A stretch of DNA of 58,170 nucleotides from a virus, in IMG/VR virus record IMGVR_UViG_3300045118_000304, positions 1 through 58,170 of that record; one strand, 5' to 3'. Numbering within the stretch: position 1 is the stretch's first letter; each line of letters starts with the position of its first letter. Of this stretch, positions 53,036 through 58,170 are shown one piece after another. The position numbers and the translations under genes are program-made. A model generated the notes under the pieces. That model was not told the DNA's origin. It saw only the letters and a list, made by a program, of their open reading frames with translations, and did no database searches.

Positions 53036-53051
53036 GATGCCCCTTAGCGTA
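53036..53051 (+). repeat. Left arm of inverted repeat flanking hsp20
   Basis: GATGCCCCTTAGCGTA pairs with 53530-53546 (TACGCT-C-AAGGGGCATC) over 16 bp with one bulged base; the two arms enclose the small heat-shock gene exactly. Confidence 0.8.
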
Positions 53052-53075
53052 TTTTCATTCATAAGGAGAAAATAT

Positions 53076-53528
53076 ATGCTACCTATTTTAAAAAGAGACT
53101 TTGCCTCTGATATAGAATATTGGCTTAATGATATTAGAAAAGCCTTTGAGGAGGCAGCAAATTTGGAACTATGTTTTGAACCTATTGGTCGAGCATTTCC
53201 AAAAGTAAACATTTCCGAAACAGACAAGGAATTTGTCATAGAAGCGGCTTTGCCTGGTTATGGAAAAGATCAAATTAAATTAGAAGTTACAAATGATAAA
53301 GGAAGAAAGTTTCTTACTGTAAAAGGTGAGAAATCTGGGAAGGCTTCTAAGAAAGATACACGTTATCTTGCTCAAGAAGTACATTTTTCCTCGTTTCATC
53401 GTTCCTGGGCGCTTCCAGCCGATGTAGATGTAGATGCCATCAAAACTAATATGGATAGTGGAGTTCTTACTATCGAACTTCCAAAAACAAGTCCAAGCAT
53501 CGACAAAAAAGAAATAACTATTAGCTAA
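53076..53528 (+). CDS. Small heat-shock protein, Hsp20/alpha-crystallin type (150 aa)
   Basis: ATG 53076 follows a strong AAGGAG; an in-frame ATG at 53038, five nt after tRNA-Arg, would add 13 residues and is possible. Alpha-crystallin domain from FPKVNISETDKEFVIEAALPG through DQIKLEV, LTVKGEK and WALPADVDVDAIKTNMDSGVLTIELPK (the A-x-x-x-n-G-V-L motif). It prevents protein aggregation during lysis-stage overproduction. It is framed by inverted repeats. Confidence 0.92.
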   Translation: MLPILKRDFASDIEYWLNDIRKAFEEAANLELCFEPIGRAFPKVNISETDKEFVIEAALPGYGKDQIKLEVTNDKGRKFLTVKGEKSGKASKKDTRYLAQEVHFSSFHRSWALPADVDVDAIKTNMDSGVLTIELPKTSPSIDKKEITIS

Positions 53529-53529
53529 C

Positions 53530-53546
53530 TACGCTCAAGGGGCATC
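53530..53546 (+). repeat. Right arm of inverted repeat flanking hsp20
   Basis: Begins two nt after the hsp20 stop; complementary to 53036-53051. It could form a long-range mRNA stem or be a remnant of a cassette insertion. Confidence 0.8.
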
Positions 53547-53551
53547 ACTTT

Positions 53552-54163
53552 ATGACAATACATATAATTGGTGATATACATGGATTATACACAGAAATAT
53601 ATTTGCCTATGATCAAGAAGATTGATGGACCTTCAATTCAATTAGGCGATATGGCCCATGGATTCCCAAATACATTTTTACCTGAGTTGCCGTCTCAACA
53701 TAAATTTATCCGCGGTAATCATGATAATCCAGAACTATGTAAAACACATCCTAATTATCTTGGAGAATTTGGATATATCGAAGAATGGGATATATTCTAT
53801 CTAGGGGGTGGTTGGTCGACAGATTGGGACAGTAGAATTCCTGGTGTATCTTGGTGGTATGATGAGGAACTGTCAATGCGACAATGTTATGAAGCCTTAA
53901 AATTATACGAGGTGTCAAAACCACGAATAGTGCTTTCACATGATTGTCCGGAAATAGCAAAGATAAGTATGCTGATATATTTATACGGAAAACATGCGTA
54001 TAATCAACCTTCCAGAACAAATCAATTATTGCAAGCCATGTTTGAACTTCATAATCCATCTTATTGGTGTTTCGGTCATTTCCATCATACACGAAAATTT
54101 ATAATTCACAAAACTGCCTTTCAGTGTTTAGGAAAGGCACAATACACAACAATAGAGGTTTAA
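53552..54163 (+). CDS. Calcineurin-like metallophosphoesterase (203 aa)
   Basis: Metal motifs in order: GDIHG (7-11), GDMAHG, RGNHDN, a later VLSHDC and GHFHH. This is the PPP/lambda-phosphatase and ApaH-like superfamily. The substrate (protein phosphate, dinucleotide, cyclic nucleotide) cannot be told. Starts 23 nt after hsp20. Confidence 0.88.
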   Translation: MTIHIIGDIHGLYTEIYLPMIKKIDGPSIQLGDMAHGFPNTFLPELPSQHKFIRGNHDNPELCKTHPNYLGEFGYIEEWDIFYLGGGWSTDWDSRIPGVSWWYDEELSMRQCYEALKLYEVSKPRIVLSHDCPEIAKISMLIYLYGKHAYNQPSRTNQLLQAMFELHNPSYWCFGHFHHTRKFIIHKTAFQCLGKAQYTTIEV

Positions 54164-54165
54164 CA

Positions 54166-54882
54166 ATGCACGAACTAGTAAAAAAGGCACGAAGCTTTGC
54201 AGAGAAACGACATGCAGGACATAAATATGGTACATTGCCAGTGGATATTATAGTACATCTTGATAACGTTTATCATGTTTTAATGGAATTTGGCGAAACC
54301 GACCCATCGATGTTAGCGGCAGGATTCTTACATGATATATTAGAAGACACAAAAACTTCGCAAGAGGAACTGCAAGAAGAATTTGGTATGATAACTACTG
54401 CATTGGTTTTAGCGGTTACTGATGGAGAAGGTAAGAATCGTAAGGAACGCAAAGAAGCAATGTACAATAAAACGGCGGGTCATTTGCGATTCACACGTTT
54501 AAAATTAGCTGACCGTATAGCAAACATGCGGTATTCCAAGGCTGAAAAGTCTCCGCAGCTGACAATGTATATGAAGGAGTATCCAGAATTTAAAGCTCGC
54601 TTATTCTTTGCGAACGATGGTAACGAAAAAATGTGGGAAACATTAGACGCTTTAATGAAAAGTGTGATTCCACGGACATTCAAATTGAGTCGTGAAAAAG
54701 ATGTTAGCGGTGTTTCTGGAAAAGGTATAGTAGGAGAAGGAGTTATATTTACAAACGGTAAATGCGTAGTAACATGGTATGGAAAAATAGCATCAGTCAC
54801 TGTTTATAACACATTCGAGGATTGTGAGCAAATACATGGACACGAAGGAGCAACAAAATTTGTATTCGATAACAAGTTTTAA
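54166..54882 (+). CDS. HD-domain hydrolase (SpoT/MESH1-like) fused to a small C-terminal beta domain (238 aa)
   Basis: I start at ATG 54166, three nt after the phosphatase stop with AGAGGTTTAACA upstream; the open frame extends further up but only inside that gene. HD ligands: H-x-Y region KRHAGHKYGTLP, FLHDILEDT and LKLADRIANM. This is the layout of ppGpp hydrolases (SpoT/MESH1). Residues 185-238 (VSGKGIVGEGVIFTNGKCV, then VHGHEG-like IHGHEGATKF) form a separate small beta domain. It may lower alarmone levels during infection; activity is inferred. Confidence 0.8.
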   Translation: MHELVKKARSFAEKRHAGHKYGTLPVDIIVHLDNVYHVLMEFGETDPSMLAAGFLHDILEDTKTSQEELQEEFGMITTALVLAVTDGEGKNRKERKEAMYNKTAGHLRFTRLKLADRIANMRYSKAEKSPQLTMYMKEYPEFKARLFFANDGNEKMWETLDALMKSVIPRTFKLSREKDVSGVSGKGIVGEGVIFTNGKCVVTWYGKIASVTVYNTFEDCEQIHGHEGATKFVFDNKF

Positions 54883-55312
54883 GGACGAGTGGGAATTCTT
54901 ATCAAATTTCTATCCAGCCCCCATCACATATGATGGCGCTGAATATCCTACGGTTGAACATGCTTTTCAGGCGGCCAAAACATTGAATCCTGCGCAGCGC
55001 GAAGAAATTCGAGTTGCACCGACTCCGGGTAAAGCAAAACAGTTAGGACGAATAGTTGATCGTCGTCCTGATTGGGAACTTATAAAACAAACTGTTATGG
55101 CCCAGTTGTTGGCGGCCAAGTTCACTAATTACCCCGAATTACGAAAAAAGTTAATAGCGACGGGTAATCTTTTTCTTGAAGAAGGTAATACTTGGCATGA
55201 TAATTACTGGGGAGCATGTACGTGTGATTACTGCAAAACTCAATACAAGTATAATATTCTGGGTACGTTATTAATGACAACTAGAGTATTTTTGCAATTG
55301 GATTTGGCATGA
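54836..55312 (+). CDS. NADAR/YbiA-like N-glycosidase (158 aa)
   Basis: NADAR signature: FLSNFYPAPITYDGAEYPTV, EHAFQAAKT, AKQLGR and a terminal LGTLLM. ATG 54836 is used; a GTG four codons upstream is an alternative. It overlaps the HD gene by 47 nt. Family members hydrolyse ADP-ribose N-glycosidic bonds, and some reverse ADP-ribosylation, so an anti-defence role is plausible. A CTCDYC pair near the end is unusual and may bind metal. Confidence 0.85.
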   Translation: MDTKEQQNLYSITSFKDEWEFLSNFYPAPITYDGAEYPTVEHAFQAAKTLNPAQREEIRVAPTPGKAKQLGRIVDRRPDWELIKQTVMAQLLAAKFTNYPELRKKLIATGNLFLEEGNTWHDNYWGACTCDYCKTQYKYNILGTLLMTTRVFLQLDLA

Positions 55313-55334
55313 AAGGATTGTGAATAATATTAAA

Positions 55335-55408
55335 CGGCATCTAGCTCAACTGGTTAGAGCATTGGTCTGATAAGCCAAAGGTTCTGGGTTCAACCCCCAG
55401 GGTGCCGA
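55335..55408 (+). tRNA. tRNA-Ile(GAT)
   Basis: Acceptor CGGCATC/GGTGCCG, D-arm TAGCTCAACTGGTTAGAGC, anticodon stem TTGGT/GCCAA with loop CTGATAA (GAT), T-loop TTCAACC. No CCA; the next ATG is two nt after its end. Confidence 0.92.
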
Positions 55409-55410
55409 CG

Positions 55411-55629
55411 ATGAAAGCAAAAATCACATGGAGTATGGACGTTTATAAAGATCTCGACAAATTTGTAGACAGGTCCGCAAAAAATATTACGGACGAAATA
55501 GACAAAGCCTTTGTTAACATAATTACACGAGAATATTACAAAACAAATCCATTAGTATTTAAATTAAGTTACAGAACAACCTCTTTACAAGAATTCTTGA
55601 AAAGCAGCACTCGTAGCAAAACTGGATAA
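55411..55629 (+). CDS. Small protein, unknown (72 aa)
   Basis: ATG two nt after tRNA-Ile; stop 23 nt inside tRNA-Lys, so the C-terminal residues (STRSKTG) are encoded by the tRNA 5' half. Helical, Lys/Asp-rich. Function unknown. Confidence 0.6.
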   Translation: MKAKITWSMDVYKDLDKFVDRSAKNITDEIDKAFVNIITREYYKTNPLVFKLSYRTTSLQEFLKSSTRSKTG

Positions 55630-55680
55630 TGCAGCGGACTTTTAATCCGTTAGGTGGAGGTTCGAGTCCTCTCGGGTGCA
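55607..55680 (+). tRNA. tRNA-Lys(TTT)
   Basis: Acceptor GCACTCG/CGGGTGC, anticodon stem GCGGA/TCCGT with loop CTTTTAA (TTT), T-arm GGAGG-TTCGAGT-CCTCT. No CCA. Overlaps the upstream coding region by 23 nt. Confidence 0.92.
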
Positions 55681-55684
55681 CAAA

Positions 55685-55820
55685 TTATTACGGCGACAAA
55701 GGAGCGAGATAGAGTGCCGAAGGTCTGAAGTGGGTGAAAGGTAACGCAAGCAGACTGCTCAAAGCTCATAAGGGATAATGACTTTCACTACCCCCGATCC
55801 ATATTTGAGCGCCGTAATAA
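55685..55820 (+). ncRNA. Structured RNA with perfect 11-bp closing stem and possible pseudoknot, unknown class
   Basis: TTATTACGGCG (55685-55695) pairs perfectly with CGCCGTAATAA (55810-55820). Inside, GGTCTG (55722-55727) pairs with CAGACT (55751-55756), and its loop contains GTGAAAG (55734-55740), which pairs with CTTTCAC (55782-55788) outside the loop, giving an H-type pseudoknot. It starts four nt after tRNA-Lys and ends 10 nt before a gene. No ORF, and no known RNA family recognised. Confidence 0.7.
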
Positions 55821-55830
55821 ATTATAAATT

Positions 55831-56073
55831 ATGCTAGAACAATATAAACAAGAGGTGCGCAAGTATTTAACTTGGTGCTATAATTTAAAAGTTTCATATG
55901 GCTGGAATCCAGCATCAAAACTTGAATTCGATCAGTTCGAATTAAGTCCAAGAGATTATTTAATACTCCTTGAAAAAAATGCTTATCTAAAAGGTATGGA
56001 AGCATTATTGAATCTTAATAACATAGATATTAAAAAAATATATGCAGAAGTAGAATTATCCGGGGGATGGTGA
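55831..56073 (+). CDS. Small protein, unknown (80 aa)
   Basis: Helical; MLEQYKQEVRKYLTWCYNL at the start. The stop lies 13 nt inside tRNA-Leu(TAA). Follows the structured RNA by 10 nt. No motif recognised. Confidence 0.6.
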   Translation: MLEQYKQEVRKYLTWCYNLKVSYGWNPASKLEFDQFELSPRDYLILLEKNAYLKGMEALLNLNNIDIKKIYAEVELSGGW

Positions 56074-56141
56074 AATTGGCAGCCACATGGTCCTTAAAAG
56101 GCCACGCGAACAGCATGAGGGTTCGAATCCCTCTCTCCCGA
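56061..56141 (+). tRNA. tRNA-Leu(TAA)
   Basis: Acceptor CGGGGGA/TCTCCCG, anticodon stem TGGTC/GGCCA with loop CTTAAAA (TAA), long variable arm, T-loop TTCGAAT. No CCA. Overlaps the end of the upstream gene. Confidence 0.9.
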
Positions 56142-56144
56142 CTA

Positions 56145-56172
56145 TTAGGAGTTGCACAATAAGTGCACCTAA
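56145..56172 (+). terminator. Bulged hairpin before csp
   Basis: TTAGG-agt-TGCAC-aataa-GTGCA-CCTAA: two 5-bp helices separated by a 3-nt bulge, starting just after tRNA-Leu and 33 nt upstream of the csp ATG. Likely a processing or 5'-stability element. Confidence 0.5.
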
Positions 56173-56204
56173 TGCAACAAAACAACATAAAGGATCAAAG
56201 CAAC

Positions 56205-56411
56205 ATGGAACAAGGCACAGTCAAGTGGTTCAATAATGCCAAAGGTTATGGTTTCATAACCCGTGCCACCGGTGAAGATGTTTTTGTACATTACAAGGCA
56301 ATCACGGGTGATGGTTATAAATCACTAAAAGACGGCGAAGCGGTTAATTTCGACGTCGAGCAAGGAGAGAAAGGTCTCCAAGCGAAAAATGTTACAAAAG
56401 CAACTTCGTAA
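56205..56411 (+). CDS. Cold-shock protein (68 aa)
   Basis: [15 protein letters not shown] (RNP1 KGYGFI), VFVHYKAI (RNP2) and a normal Csp length. Start chosen at [14 protein letters not shown] lies upstream. It binds single-stranded RNA or DNA and melts structure, which would suit a region of tRNAs and hairpins. Framed by a hairpin on each side. Confidence 0.93.
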   Translation: MEQGTVKWFNNAKGYGFITRATGEDVFVHYKAITGDGYKSLKDGEAVNFDVEQGEKGLQAKNVTKATS

Positions 56412-56416
56412 CGACT

Positions 56417-56434
56417 GGTGGGAGTAATCCCACC
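56417..56434 (+). terminator. GNRA-capped hairpin after csp
   Basis: GGTGGGA-GTAA-TCCCACC, seven pairs with a GTAA tetraloop, extended by ACGA/TCGT with a 2-nt bulge. It touches the start of tRNA-Leu(CAG). No T-run, so more likely a processing/stability element. Confidence 0.6.
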
Positions 56435-56435
56435 T

Positions 56436-56516
56436 CGTCTCTTGGTGGAATTGGTAGACACAACGCGTCCAGAACGCGTCGCGAATAGCATGAGAGTTCG
56501 AGTCTCTCAGAGACGA
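56436..56516 (+). tRNA. tRNA-Leu(CAG) with C33
   Basis: Acceptor CGTCTCT/AGAGACG, anticodon stem ACGCG/CGCGT; loop TCCAGAA has anticodon CAG with C instead of U33. Long variable arm, T-loop TTCGAGT. No CCA. Confidence 0.88.
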
Positions 56517-56518
56517 CT

Positions 56519-56962
56519 ATGGAATGGTCTAAATATTTTTTTGATTTAGTAACTGTTATTAAAACAAAGTCCAAGGATCCCTCTACAAAGGTTGGATGTG
56601 TTATAGTTGGGCCGTATAATGAAATTATATCTACGGGTTTTAATGGTATTCCTAGATTAGTAAATGAATCTCCAGAACGATTCGAACGCCCGGCTAAGTA
56701 TATGTACACAGAACACGCCGAAAGGAATGCAATTTACTTAGCAGCACGTCGTGGCGTATCTCTAGATGGTGCACGTATTTACTTAAGTTGGTATCCATGT
56801 GCAGAATGTGCCAGAGCTATAATTCAATCAGGTATCTGTGAAGTTTATATCGATAATACACGATGTGAAGATAACCCCGAAGCTAACGAGCGTTGGGGCG
56901 AAAATTTTAAAGCGGCGTTAATAATGTTGAATGAAGCAAAAATACCGATTTATGTTATATAG
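56519..56962 (+). CDS. dCMP deaminase (147 aa)
   Basis: HAERNAI (66-72, zinc His and catalytic Glu) and PCAEC (93-97, zinc cysteines), preceded by DPSTKVGCVIVGP. It makes dUMP from dCMP; together with dUTPase and RNR it supplies thymidylate precursors. ATG two nt after tRNA-Leu(CAG), with no separate Shine-Dalgarno. Confidence 0.93.
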   Translation: MEWSKYFFDLVTVIKTKSKDPSTKVGCVIVGPYNEIISTGFNGIPRLVNESPERFERPAKYMYTEHAERNAIYLAARRGVSLDGARIYLSWYPCAECARAIIQSGICEVYIDNTRCEDNPEANERWGENFKAALIMLNEAKIPIYVI

Positions 56963-56968
56963 TGTTAA

Positions 56969-57048
56969 GGCCTTGTGGTGAAACTGGCAGACACAACAGA
57001 TTCAAGATCTGTCGCGAAAGCATAAGAGTTCGAGTCTCTTCAAGGTCA
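56969..57048 (+). tRNA. tRNA-Leu(CAA)
   Basis: Acceptor GGCCTTG/CAAGGTC, anticodon stem ACAGA/TCTGT with loop TTCAAGA (CAA, U33 present), long variable arm, T-loop TTCGAGT. No CCA; its AAGGT may serve as Shine-Dalgarno for the ATG two nt after its end. Confidence 0.9.
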
Positions 57049-57050
57049 CT

Positions 57051-57236
57051 ATGAAACAAATAAATCTAAAACCAAAATGGTTAAATAAGTATTCGCAAAC
57101 TCCTTTACATAAAAAACTCTATGGCGAAGAAAAACAATATGACCATATGATAATTTGTAGTGCAGACCGTCGAAAACCAATAGGGTGTGATCTCTGTATA
57201 TGTCTAAAATTTTTAAGAAAGGATGTAAAATGTTAG
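57051..57236 (+). CDS. Small cysteine-containing protein, unknown (61 aa)
   Basis: ATG two nt after tRNA-Leu(CAA). Basic start (KQINLKPKWLNKYSQTPLH), CDLCIC near the end, possible zinc site. Overlaps the next small gene by 7 nt. Confidence 0.6.
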   Translation: MKQINLKPKWLNKYSQTPLHKKLYGEEKQYDHMIICSADRRKPIGCDLCICLKFLRKDVKC

Positions 57237-57367
57237 AACTATTACAATTCATTATGTCAGATTTTTGGATATGGTTAGGTACTTGTTTATTAATATTAGC
57301 TATAGGTGTTGCTATAAATAATATAATTGTCGGTTTTAAAGGCAAATGTGTAAATTGGAATTTCTAG
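57230..57367 (+). CDS. Small single-span membrane protein (45 aa)
   Basis: ATG after AAAGGATGTAAA. Residues 13-36 are hydrophobic (WIWLGTCLLILAIGVAINNI). The TAG stop overlaps the first two bases of tRNA-Leu(TAG). Could be a holin- or superinfection-type peptide; unproven. Confidence 0.6.
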   Translation: MLELLQFIMSDFWIWLGTCLLILAIGVAINNIIVGFKGKCVNWNF

Positions 57368-57445
57368 CCTCTTGGCGTAATTGGCAGCCGCGTACGGCTT
57401 AGGACCGTATTCTTCGGAGTAAGGGTTCGAGTCCCTTAGAGGCTA
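57366..57445 (+). tRNA. tRNA-Leu(TAG)
   Basis: Acceptor AGCCTCT/AGAGGCT, anticodon stem TACGG/CCGTA with loop CTTAGGA (TAG, reading CUA), variable arm TTCTTCGGAGT, T-arm AAGGG-TTCGAGT-CCCTT. No CCA. Confidence 0.9.
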
Positions 57446-57449
57446 CACT

Positions 57450-57932
57450 ATGAAAAAAATAAAAAATATATGGCCAGAGACTAAAGGCATGTCCTGGCGA
57501 GGTAAATTATATGAATGGTGGTACTGGTTTATTGCTTGGAGACACCCCCATAATATACTGATTTTAAATCGACCACCAACATGGTGCGATAAGGACGAAC
57601 TTATTCGTTTAGCAGTATTTGAATATCTCGTACGTTTCATTGAGGATGAGTTTGCAATGAATCGTGTTGATTGGGACAGTGATCCAAAACATCAAGAAGC
57701 TGCAAAGGCTTTATTAAAAGCATATAAATGGATAAAAGAGGAACGTCCCAAAGCAGTAGAAAAATACGAGACATTACTACACAATGTTTTTGGCAGTATT
57801 TCGTGGGAGGAACTAGATAAAATAAGCAAAAAAGATGCAGAATCTGTGCATAAAGCAGAAAGATTTTATGAAGCTAAAGACCAAGAAATTTTACATTTAA
57901 TAATTCAATATCGATCTTACATGTGGACATAA
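57450..57932 (+). CDS. Protein of unknown function (160 aa)
   Basis: ATG four nt after tRNA-Leu(TAG); the acceptor strand AGAGG may act as Shine-Dalgarno. Trp-rich start (WRGKLYEWWYWFIAWRHPHN), acidic helical remainder (KALLKAYKWIKEERPKAVEK). Resembles unnamed phage helical proteins; no function recognised. Confidence 0.65.
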   Translation: MKKIKNIWPETKGMSWRGKLYEWWYWFIAWRHPHNILILNRPPTWCDKDELIRLAVFEYLVRFIEDEFAMNRVDWDSDPKHQEAAKALLKAYKWIKEERPKAVEKYETLLHNVFGSISWEELDKISKKDAESVHKAERFYEAKDQEILHLIIQYRSYMWT

Positions 57933-57933
57933 T

Positions 57934-58080
57934 ATGAACCAATCAATAGATACCTACGGATGTTTTGATATGGATTTTAATTCACTCGAAATATCTAATA
58001 AACAAATTATAACCGGTGTGATAATCGGCGTGACACTTTTAGGGTTAGGTATATTCCTTTATTATAAGTCACACAAATGA
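57934..58080 (+). CDS. Small single-span membrane protein (48 aa)
   Basis: ATG two nt after the previous stop. N-terminal 24 residues polar; residues 26-45 hydrophobic (IITGVIIGVTLLGLGIFLYY); short basic tail. Ends five nt before tRNA-Thr. Confidence 0.6.
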   Translation: MNQSIDTYGCFDMDFNSLEISNKQIITGVIIGVTLLGLGIFLYYKSHK

Positions 58081-58085
58081 ATATA

Positions 58086-58159
58086 TGGCCGGAGTAACTC
58101 AGCGGTAGAGTACCTGCATGGTAAGCAGGAGGTCATGGGTTCAAGTCCCATCTCTGGCT
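58086..58159 (+). tRNA. tRNA-Thr(GGT)
   Basis: Acceptor GCCGGAG/CTCTGGC, anticodon stem CCTGC/GCAGG with loop ATGGTAA (GGT), T-arm ATGGG-TTCAAGT-CCCAT. No CCA. Confidence 0.9.
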
Positions 58160-58160
58160 C

Positions 58161-58170
58161 ATGAAAAAAA
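58161..58170 (+). CDS. Start of next gene, cut by window edge
   Basis: ATG AAA AAA begins one nt after tRNA-Thr, repeating the tRNA-then-ATG pattern. Only three codons are visible. Confidence 0.4.

Noticed and set aside
1-58170. Alternative genetic code with recoded stop
   Set aside because: Genes end in TAA, TGA and TAG as usual, and no suppressor tRNA was found; the single in-frame UGA is explained by frameshifting.
1-58170. CRISPR array, insertion sequence or integrase/att site
   Set aside because: No regularly spaced direct repeats, transposase or integrase motifs were seen; the only mobile units are the introns.

Overview
The window is part of the genome of a large, AT-rich tailed bacteriophage, probably a myovirus with a baseplate. 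The evidence is a leftward block of tail genes (tail assembly chaperone with a frameshift, tape measure, gp25-like and J/gp6-like baseplate proteins, fibres), a rightward block of phage-type replication and nucleotide genes, and a dense tRNA cluster. The genetic code appears standard. RecU and a class II ribonucleotide reductase hint at a Bacillota host, but that is only an inference.

Layout. (1) 1-30,496, minus strand: tail module. It starts at a divergent promoter pair near 30,55x with the tail assembly chaperone (G, and a G-T fusion made by a -1 frameshift). Then come the tape measure, hub-like proteins, a sigma-70-like protein in the middle of the baseplate genes, gp25-like and J-like wedge proteins, three adsorption-apparatus proteins, and an open frame of at least 4,545 codons that leaves the window at base 1. 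(2) 30,566-46,335, plus strand: replication, recombination and nucleotide metabolism. This holds an XPB/UvsW-like helicase split by a LAGLIDADG-encoding group I intron, peptide deformylase, a catalytically degenerate CCA-adding-enzyme homologue, two Holliday-resolvase-like nucleases (one RecU), an MBL-fold protein, a PolB-type exonuclease, a Sak4-like ATPase split by a second, ORF-less group I intron, its ssDNA-binding partner, dUTPase and class II RNR. (3) 46,322-58,170, plus strand: an RNA-rich region behind a near-consensus promoter. It has about 20 tRNA or tRNA-like genes, a candidate RNase P RNA, two further structured RNAs closed by long perfect stems, and small genes packed between tRNAs. 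These include a release factor with a CUU-UGA frameshift site, an RNA ligase, a SpoU methyltransferase, CYTH, small heat-shock, cold-shock, metallophosphoesterase, HD hydrolase, NADAR and dCMP deaminase genes.

How it may work together. The right arm looks like a translation and RNA-processing takeover kit. The most unusual feature is the architecture of the tRNA region. Ten possible start codons lie 1-5 nt after a tRNA discriminator base, five stop codons lie inside the following tRNA, and no tRNA encodes CCA. This resembles mitochondrial 'tRNA punctuation': cutting out the tRNAs would release nearly leaderless mRNAs. Two promoters also place their predicted +1 on or next to an AUG. A phage-borne RNase P RNA candidate, an RNA ligase and a CCA-enzyme relative lie in the same arm. 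One tRNA-like gene appears circularly permuted. All of this was read by eye; no alignment, covariance model or folding program was run.
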